NCBI GenBank assembly: GCA_021432635.1
Contig: MU270095.1
Coordinates: forward strand, 124,001 to 188,000
DNA: 64,000 nucleotides
Direction: 5' to 3'
DNA from: Thozetella sp. PMI_491
Lineage: Eukaryota; Ascomycota; Sordariomycetes; Chaetosphaeriales; Chaetosphaeriaceae
A model generated the notes under the pieces. That model worked only from the letters and a program-made list of their open reading frames with translations, was not told where the DNA came from and ran no database searches. Below, piece by piece: positions 57,115 through 64,000 of the stretch. How positions within the stretch are numbered: the first letter of the stretch is position 1; each line of letters opens with the position of its first letter. Both the position numbers and the translations under genes were made by a program.

Positions 57115-58144
57115 GGCGTTGCTACCAGCTCTACACATACCTACATGTCGAGGTAGGTAGATAGGTACTTGCACATGCATCCGCCTAGCTAGCTTCACCT
57201 GGTTCCCTTAGCTTGCCTCTAGACGCCTTAGCCCGGCAGATCGAAGGCTCCACCAAACTGTGACGATAATGTAACTCTGTATAGATGCAGCATACCCGTG
57301 GCACGGCGGGAGCGGTCAGAGGCCTATCACCGTGGTGTCTTTTGTGTCTCCCTCGAAGCGCTTCGCGCCCCTCCGGGCCCGTCACTTTGCATGCCGCTCA
57401 TGCGCTCCTCCGTTGGTGATGCTCTCCCGCTGGGGGTCCTCGTCTAGTGTGATTGGCCCCTGCGCAGGCGGTTATCCTGCCAGTAAGCGAGGGCCATTTC
57501 GGCGCGAGCGCATGGGGCACGGGCAGCCATTGGCCTAGACCCATGGGTCCCTTGGCGCTGAGACCGCTGCAGAAGTGCTGGCTCAGGGGGGGGGAGAGGG
57601 AGGGAATGGCGGAAGGAAGTTCGAGGGCGGCCGGAGCAGCGGTTCCCCCATTGCCTGCGAAGGGGGACAACGTCCGCCTCCGCCCTGCTCACTCTCTCAC
57701 TCCGCGTAGATGAAATTAAACAATCACACCCAACACACTCGACCCCGGGAGGAAATTGAACTATCCGCCAGAGCCCACGCCTCGGTCCATATTTCTGTTT
57801 TAAACACCCCAATGCATTGAGCCGATACCCGCAACGGTATTTTTTTCTTCCCTCTGTTAGACAATCGGGGCAGCGACTCTTGTTAGGGGTTATATTCTAT
57901 TTGCTCTCTCCGCGGCTGTCAACCAGGGAAACGCCTCGCCAATTTCCATGCTCCTGTAGCAATCAGCCTCTGCACACGACCTCTGCCTCCTTCCGCTCCC
58001 GCCTCTCCTCTCGCCCCTCCCCTTTCGTCCATTCGACACAGCCGGGCAGCCTCCTCCATCTGCCCTCCCGAGCCTCGAGCCAACTTCCCCAACCAGACCG
58101 CTCCGACGACGACGGCTCGTTGCACGCCGACGCGCGAAGACCAA
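57115..58144. other. Intergenic region
   Basis: 1.0 kb. Holds the GPATCH1-like 3' flank and the 5' region of the WHI2-like gene. A pyrimidine-rich stretch at about 57950-58110 suits a leader or promoter. No separate gene recognised. Confidence 0.5.
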
Positions 58145-60053
58145 TTGGATCCGGAGGACCTCCAGCCCCAACGATCGCACGCTCGTAGCACCGCCGCCGC
58201 CGTCACGTTGTCCGAACCGCACGAGGCCAGCAGCTCGTCCCCCGGGCTCATCCCCCCCAAACGACGCAGCGTGGAAGAGGAAGCAGGCCTGGACGCCGAG
58301 CCCCGCCTCACCGCCGTCGTCGACGACGATCAGCTCCTCATCGCCAGCTCGCACCCGCCCCAGTACCCGGCCTCTGAGGCGTCCGCCAGCAGCTCTCTCC
58401 GGCCACCGCCGCCCTTCTCGTCCCTCTTTGCTGCCTTCGACCCGAACGTCGCCGCGTTCGCCGTCCTCGAGCCGCCCCTCGAACCCTACAAGGCCGCCGT
58501 CTGCGAGGAAGCACTTGCCGGCGAGGACCCATCCGCCTCTGCGCCGTCGACATCTGCCGCCGCCGCACCCGCCTACGCGCCATCCCCCCAGGAAGTCGTC
58601 CCGGGCCCGTCCGCCACCGCGTCCCAATTTCAGGACGAGACCAAGCGCGCCCTTCCGCGTGACACCAAGGGAGAGTCCTCTCGGTCCGCCAAGGACGACG
58701 ACGCAGAACCGCCGCCGGCCTACTCGGAGGGCGACAGTCCCCTCCTCTCCTTTACATATCTGATGGCTGCTGCCGGAGGAGCTGCGAGTATTATTACTCA
58801 AGTGCAGCAAGGCGGTCCGCCCATCAACGCTCTCGGAGGTGAGCCCCCTTGTACTCTCGTGTTGCTCCGGCGGGAGGACGGAGGTTGCATACAGGAGGAA
58901 GCTAACCGCTCCGTTTAGATGTCGCGGCCGATGAGACAATTACAATGGACCTTCGGTAGGATTCTTGGACATGCCCTGAGACCATGGTAGAAACCCATTC
59001 TAACGGATGGATAGGGGCACACGCTTTACACTCTCAAGAGATGAGCTGCTGACACTCCCCGAATTCGTTCTCCTCTCTCTCTTCCCCAACGGCCTCTTCC
59101 CCGAGGGCCACATGGGGGGCTTCGCCGATGGCGACGCCGTGCAAGTCGATGTGGGTAGCACCGATCTCATACAGAGCCTCGCTCCCCCTTCCCCCAGGTT
59201 CCCTCGCACTCCTTCACGCCAGCAGCGTGCCAGCCGGGCCGCGCTGGTGCAATGCCCTACGCTGCCTAATCTGAGCGCAGCGCACATCCGCAACGTCCTC
59301 TCCAATCTTGATATATACTTAGCTGACACTTATTCCTCGTGCGCGCAGTACGACCCCGCGTCGCTCCAGTACATGCTGGACTTCTTCCGCAACGTGGCGC
59401 AGAGCATCCCCACCGACGGCAGCGCCGCGGCCAGCCAGGACGGCGACAGCGTCGTGCCGCTCGAGCCGGGTGCCAGCCGTGATGACAGCAGCAAGCGGGC
59501 CGGCATCATCGTCCTGCGCGAGGACTTGGACTTCTACGCCATCCCCCCCAAGCAGGGCATCGACCAGCCCGAGATGATTGATGTCAAGCGCGCGGCCGCC
59601 CGGGCTCTGCTTAAGCAGGACGGCATCTTCAGCGGTCTCAAGAAAAGCGACGAGCCCGGCACGACCGAGGCCCACCTGATCGAGATGCTGACGGCAGGGT
59701 GCGTGGTCCCCCTTTTACCTAGCTTTCCTCCCCGTCGCCGTGCCCGGCAACGCTAATTCTTGTACAGTGGATTCAACCATGATGACCAGTGGGGCCACCG
59801 CGCCGGCGAGCCAAACAAGGCCGTCATCTGCAGCTTGGCCCTAGCCCGGCTCCGCTCGGACATCCGTGGCAACGAGATGGGCAGCAACGCCGTGGGCATG
59901 GCGCAGAAGCTCCTATTGTTCTGGAGGAAACCGGCCCGCCGTTGCTGGTGGGAGGGTGTTGAGCTGGAGAATGTCGAGGGCGTCGAGGGCAAGCTCAAGG
60001 TCTGGATCCGCCGGGTGTGGACACTGGAGATGAGCGTCATCGGCCTGCGTTAG
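58145..60053 (+). CDS. WHI2-like BTB-domain regulator
   Basis: Five exons: about 58145..58838, 58919..58955, 59015..59150, 59349..59698 and 59768..60053, coding for about 500 residues; introns of 80, 59, 198 and 69 bp are GT-AG and in phase, including a 37-bp microexon. The N-terminal half is Ser/Pro/Ala-rich and disordered. The BTB-like core reads RGTRFTLSRDELLTLPEFVL, LSLFPNGLFPEG, then VDYDPASLQYMLDFFRNVAQ, with GIIVLREDLDFYAIP and the C-terminal LLLFWRKPARRCWWEGVE. Yeast Whi2 works with Psr phosphatases in stress response and TORC1 control; family assignment is from pattern. No in-frame ATG exists at the 5' end (58145 is TTG), so the true start lies in an unrecognised upstream exon or the model is incomplete. 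Confidence 0.82.
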
Positions 60054-60781
60054 TCTAGCGGGGCTTTGTTTGAGCAATGACGGCAGATACGGCGAGCGCG
60101 CTGGCATGGAATCTAGAAGTTTTGGCTGTGATGATACCAGAGGATTGAGATGGCAAGAGGAGAGATCAGCAAAGAACGGAACGGGCCGAGACGGTCTCAG
60201 ACGATGAGCATGGGCATTGGGGTGCAATATACGCCCGGTGCATTCTTTCTTTTGTTGTATAGGTTAACCACTTTCCCGCCCCTTTTTCAGCGGAGTCCTT
60301 CCTTAGGGTTCGCTCAGGAACGCTCGGCTACTAATAACCTGTTGTGCTGGGGACGAGCAAGCACCCGACAGGCTGTCGATTAGTTAGGCTACGAGGGGAC
60401 TCGCAATTGAATGTTGATATCTTGGCCTCGGCCCGATGCGCGGGCAGCTTCTATGCATAAACCTGGTGTGCCCACTTCGTGATTGCGCAAGGCCAGGGGG
60501 CCGAATGTGCTGCGCCGGCGCCAGCTAGTCCTGAGACACTCGGATGTTGCTCCGAGCCCTCCTCCACCGGCATCCGTCAGCGGAGGTGCTCCGAGGCCGG
60601 CATCGGACGGGACTCCGCCCGACGTCTAAGTGGGTATTTCCGAGAAGCTTCTCCAAGTATTCGGGGGAGGGGGTTGCACTTGGAATAAATTCTCACGACT
60701 GATAAGGCATCTGCGTCGCTCGTTGTACTTTTCACCCTCCTCCGGAACCGTTCACGCCGTGATACGCGCCCGTCTCTCACC
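60054..60781. other. Intergenic region
   Basis: 728 bp: WHI2-like 3' flank and the aldolase promoter. Nothing else recognised. Confidence 0.5.
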
Positions 60782-61726
60782 ATGGCCTTCCCCAAAGTCC
60801 CCCCCAGCGGCATCTGGGCGCCGGCCGTGACCATGTTCAACCCGGAAACGGACCAGCTAGACCCCGAATCGCAGTCCAAGTACTACGCATACCTGTCCAA
60901 GACTGGGCTCTCAGGACTTGTCATCCTCGGCACCAACGCCGAGACATTCCTCCTCACGCGCGAGGAGCGCAAGGAGCTCGTGGCGCTCGCGCGCGCCGCC
61001 GTGGGGCCTGACTTCCCCATCATGGCGGGTGCGAGCGGCCACTCGACCCGGCAGGTGCTCGAGTTCATCGCCGACGCCGCCGACGCGGGTGCCAACTACG
61101 TGCTGGTCCTGCCACCCGCCTACTTCGGCAAGGCGACCACGCCGGCCGTCATCGATGCCTTCTTCGCCGAGGTGGCCGAGAAGAGCGCCCTGCCGGTGGT
61201 CATATACAACTTCCCGGGCGTCTGCAACGGCGTCGACCTGGACAGCGCCACCATCGCGGGGCTCGCCAAGAAGCACGCCAACATCGTCGGCGTGAAGCTG
61301 ACATGCGGCTCCGTGGCCAAGATCACGCGCCTGGCGGCCGAGCTGCCGGCTGACCAGTTCGCTGTCTTTGGCGGCCAGAGCGACTTCCTACTGGGCGGGC
61401 TGGCGGTCGGCAGCGCCGGTTGCATCGCCGCGTTCGGCAACGTGTTCCCCAAGTCGATCGTGCACATCTACCGGCTGTGGAAGGAGGGCAAGACCCAGGA
61501 GGCGCTCACGCTGCACCAGAAGGCGGCGCTAGCGGAGCAGCCGTGCAAGAGCGGCATCGCAAGCACCAAGTACGCCGCCAGCCTGTTCACAGCGCCCAAA
61601 GCAGGCATCGAAGGCGCCGAGGCCAAGTTTGCGCCACGCCGACCCTATCTGCCGCCCGGTGAGGCGGCGAAGAAGGAGGTCAAGGAGGTCATGGCCGAGT
61701 TGGCGGCCATCGAGGAGTCCTTGTAG
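60782..61726 (+). CDS. DHDPS/NAL-family class I aldolase
   Basis: Single exon of 314 residues. TIM-barrel landmarks: WAPAVTMFNPETDQLD, GLVILGTNAETFLLTREER at the usual GTTGE position, MAGASGHSTRQ, the catalytic tyrosine Y142 in VVIYNFPG and the Schiff-base lysine K172 in IVGVKLTCG, then VFGGQSDFLLGGLAVGSAGC. Members condense or cleave pyruvate-type keto acids (dihydrodipicolinate, 4-hydroxy-2-oxoglutarate, 2-keto-3-deoxy sugar acids). Fungi make lysine by the aminoadipate route, so a catabolic aldolase is more likely than lysine synthesis. GTNAE in place of GTTGE is a deviation at the substrate loop. The start (ACCATGG) is clear. Confidence 0.92.
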   Translation: MAFPKVPPSGIWAPAVTMFNPETDQLDPESQSKYYAYLSKTGLSGLVILGTNAETFLLTREERKELVALARAAVGPDFPIMAGASGHSTRQVLEFIADAADAGANYVLVLPPAYFGKATTPAVIDAFFAEVAEKSALPVVIYNFPGVCNGVDLDSATIAGLAKKHANIVGVKLTCGSVAKITRLAAELPADQFAVFGGQSDFLLGGLAVGSAGCIAAFGNVFPKSIVHIYRLWKEGKTQEALTLHQKAALAEQPCKSGIASTKYAASLFTAPKAGIEGAEAKFAPRRPYLPPGEAAKKEVKEVMAELAAIEESL

Positions 61727-61743
61727 TAAGCCGTGGGTTAGGT

Positions 61744-61848
61744 NNNNNNNNNNNNNNNNNNNNNNNNNNNNNNNNNNNNNNNNNNNNNNNNNNNNNNNNN
61801 NNNNNNNNNNNNNNNNNNNNNNNNNNNNNNNNNNNNNNNNNNNNNNNN
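61744..61848. other. Assembly gap (105 N)
   Basis: Undetermined bases, immediately followed by 14 G residues (61849-61862). The gap probably reflects failure to read through a G/C homopolymer, so its true length is unknown. Confidence 0.95.
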
Positions 61849-62904
61849 GGGGGGGGGGGGGGTTGCACAGTGGTAGATGCGATCGCTTACTTCGAGCACC
61901 TTGCCAGGGAAGCGTGTCAGGGTTGCAGACATGCTATTCGATAGAACGAAGCACATATCTAGATGTCTAGAGTGTCGTAATAGAACGAGTGTGAACCTAC
62001 CATGAAAAAAAAGAGACTAGATTTCGGAACGGCTCTTTGCCGGAATGGTGTGGAAGGTGGTAAACGCAGTAATCCTGCCGCCCCCAAACCCTGTGGATGT
62101 GTGTCGACGCTCTCCGGGCTCGACAGAGTGAGCAACATGACCGTGGTTCGGCAAGTCATCATTGTACACTCTGCCTGCTTTGCTGTGAATAGGAGCAGGT
62201 ATGTAGACGCTCCAGGTACACCTGGTGCAGGCTACGGCGTTGGCCGCTCTGCCTGCTGTGGAAGACGACGGCGTCCCTTCTGGCACACGATCGCTGCAGG
62301 TAGGCTCGGCCGATGCTGATGGAAGGCTTCCACCACACACCCACACCCACATGTACACGACATAACATTCACACGGGTCATCTTCGTCGGTTGAGTCGTT
62401 GCGGCTGACCATTCCTTTTTTTTCTCCCCTTCAATTCGAGTAGCTCGGGGATCCAAGCTGTTTCGTTCCGGCCAGCTCGATCCCGGCCTAGCCCTTCCCC
62501 CCCCCCTGCTGCGTCGGGGGTGAGGCGCCGCGGCAGTACATACATGATCAGGATCGACAATGGGCTTTCTCCGCGACTCTATCTGCCTGACCAGACTGCC
62601 GGTAGGCCTGCAGCGTCCAATACGAGCAGGGCTGCGGCTTCCAGGGACCTTTTAGCGCCCGGCCATAGGACCGTAGTTCGGGTAACAGCGGCCGGTTGGG
62701 CAGAGCACGCGGTGGCTGCTAGCCAGCAGCAGATGACAGGTAACTTGGCGTAACTTGGCCCCATTCCCTGTTGATTCCCGGGATGGTGGAGGTAGGCGTA
62801 ACTGCATACCTACGGCGCAGAAAAGTCCACTGTCGGGGATGCCGTGTGTCCTGTCTTTTGAGACCATATAGCCGAGGAGTGCAGCAGCTCCGGGCCATCG
62901 CAAG

Positions 62905-62947
62905 ACTGCACACGCGCGCGTGCACACACACGCAAACACACTCGCAC
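62905..62947 (+). repeat. CA/CG dinucleotide-rich stretch
   Basis: Alternating purine-pyrimidine sequence such as CACGCGCGCGTGCACACACACG; able to adopt Z-DNA and prone to length change. Confidence 0.7.
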
Positions 62948-62999
62948 GTCGCCAACGTTCGCGTGGTGTGATTCTCTCAAATCCCCCTCCCGTCCCCTT

Positions 63000-63076
63000 C
63001 CCCCCCCCCCCCCGGGCCGCCCCCCCTTTCCCCTCCCCTCCCCCCCCCTCCCCCCCCCCCCCCCCTCCTCCTCCTC
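63000..63076 (+). repeat. C-rich polypyrimidine tract
   Basis: Several C-runs of 7-15 bases separated by T, GGG or TTT, ending in CTC repeats, about 540 bp upstream of the Clr5 gene. The complementary strand could form G-quadruplexes. Confidence 0.85.
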
Positions 63077-63610
63077 GGTAGAAGGCTGACAGGCGCCCCG
63101 AGAAAGATAAGAGGTCGAAGACCCCTGTCGGGTGGGTCCATTGGCCGTCTATAGATGGCAAGTTGTGATGGTGGGCATCCCTCGCGCTTGTGTAACGGTT
63201 CCCCTCCGCCGCACTCAATCTTCTCTTTCCTCGGCCCCAAACTCTTGTACCAAGGCGTCTCAGCAAACCTGGCGAATAGACGGTCCTTTACCAGACACTG
63301 TCACATCATGCCCTTGTGGCCGGCCCTGCCAGGCAACCAGGAACAAAAATGAAACCCTGGACGGGCAGACGGCCTGACAGTCTCGACTTTTGCTGCTAAT
63401 TTGCCAAGATCCGAGTGCGCCTAGTACTACCCTGCCGAGAGTTTATTATACCCTCCGACCCCGGGACTGCCCCCCCTTCCCCCAGCTTCGCTTCTTTCCC
63501 CCTCCCTCCAAAGGCAGCCCCGGGGCTCGCGGACCGGATCTGCCCTCGTCGGCGACCACAGACCCGTGAGCCGTTCACGACGCCGCACCGCGCCGCATAG
63601 CGCTGCGACC

Positions 63611-64000
63611 ATGGACGATCCGACCAAGAAGAAGTGGGCGTCCCATGCCGATTGGGGAGTCTACAAGCAGACCATTATTAATCTATACGCCGAGAAGGAG
63701 CTGGAGGAGGTGATGGAGATCATGGAGAAAGACCACAACTTCTATTCAACGTACGCCCCCGCCGTCGCCTCCTGCTCGACAGCGCTGACCCAGACCCCGC
63801 AAACAGGCGCAAAATCTACAAGACCAAGATCAAGGAGTGGGATGTGGGCAAGCGCCTCAACGACGACGACATGCTGGTCATCCTGCACCTCCGCGCCCAG
63901 CGCGAGGCCGCCAGCAAGCAGTCCGAGTTCTGGCTGATGGGCAAGCGTGTCAACGAGCAGAACATCCGCCGCTACCTGAAACGAAAGCCGCAGATCCTCA
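63611..64000 (+). CDS. Clr5-domain protein, 3' partial
   Basis: Exons 63611..63750 and 63807..>64000; the 56-bp GT-AG intron joins FYST to RKIYKTKIKEW in phase 2. The N-terminus carries the Clr5 domain of ascomycete proteins: WGVYKQTIINLYAEKELEEV, then MEIMEKDHNFYSTRKIYKTK with the terminal IKEWDVGKRL. The downstream helical region (DDMLVILHLRAQREAASKQS, FWLMGKRVNEQNIRRYLKRK) runs off the window. Clr5 is named after a fission yeast factor acting in silencing of mating-type genes; the filamentous-fungal proteins are mostly uncharacterised nuclear candidates. The ATG follows a purine-good context (GACCATGG). Confidence 0.88.

Larger units (their letters stand above)
61727..63610. other. Intergenic region with assembly gap and C-rich tract
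   Basis: 1.9 kb: a 105-base gap (61744-61848), a G-run, a CA/CG dinucleotide-rich stretch at about 62905-62947 and a C-rich tract at about 63000-63076. No gene recognised; the right end is the Clr5 gene promoter. Confidence 0.5.

Noticed and set aside
1-64000. CRISPR arrays, rRNA genes and canonical tRNA genes
   Set aside because: None seen; the only pol III boxes lack tRNA folding, and CRISPR is not expected in a fungal nucleus.

Overview
This window is nuclear DNA from a filamentous ascomycete, most likely a Sordariomycete. Protein genes are well spaced on both strands and interrupted by short introns (mostly 46-90 bp, GT-AG, sometimes with a CTAAC branch site). The families are typical of Pezizomycotina: a NACHT-WD40 NLR, DUF6594, DUF3712, MpaB-like, a WHI2-like BTB protein, a Clr5-domain protein, GH27, GH128, alginate lyase and a full-size ABCG pump. 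Exon structures below were worked out by hand from splice signals, reading phase and family conservation. No database search was run.

Layout. 1-3064: 3' end of an NLR gene with 13 near-identical WD40 repeats. 3.7-7.2 kb: alginate-lyase-like gene with an unresolved frame offset, then a DUF6594 membrane gene with a GC-AG intron. 7.2-9.9 kb: no recognisable gene. 9.9-15.1 kb: a single-pass membrane protein with a QxW-type ectodomain and a cytoplasmic retropepsin-like domain, a GH27 alpha-galactosidase, and a fasciclin-domain protein. 15.6-16.0 kb: relic of an ABC-C transporter. 16.4-22.6 kb: TPR protein, two small secreted proteins (one probably GPI-anchored), MpaB-like oxygenase. 23-24.1 kb: poly-C tracts enclosing a 57-bp SMC4-like fragment. 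24.5-29.3 kb: DUF3712 protein, cytochrome-b5-domain protein, a 101-residue three-exon Mrx7-like gene, and a cysteine-rich secreted peptide. 30.0-34.3 kb: ABCG transporter. 35.8-36.3 kb: VOC protein. 37.5-37.7 kb: tRNA-like SINE candidate. 38.5-47.9 kb: seven-exon MFS permease, FAD monooxygenase, GH128 glucanase, GNAT acetyltransferase, SMP-30-like lactonase. 49.4-64 kb: conserved housekeeping-type genes (Kin1-type kinase, GPATCH1-like splicing protein, WHI2-like regulator, DHDPS-family aldolase, 5' end of a Clr5 gene) and a 105-bp assembly gap.

How the genes fit together. There is no operon-like order and no secondary-metabolite core enzyme. The left two thirds is accessory in character: carbohydrate-active secreted enzymes, small secreted proteins, transporters, an NLR and gene relics. 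The right quarter holds single-copy conserved regulators. The least ordinary items are the membrane protein with the degenerate retropepsin-like domain, the SMC4 fragment bounded by C-runs, the six-cysteine peptide with mirror-symmetric spacing, and the recently homogenised WD40 array.
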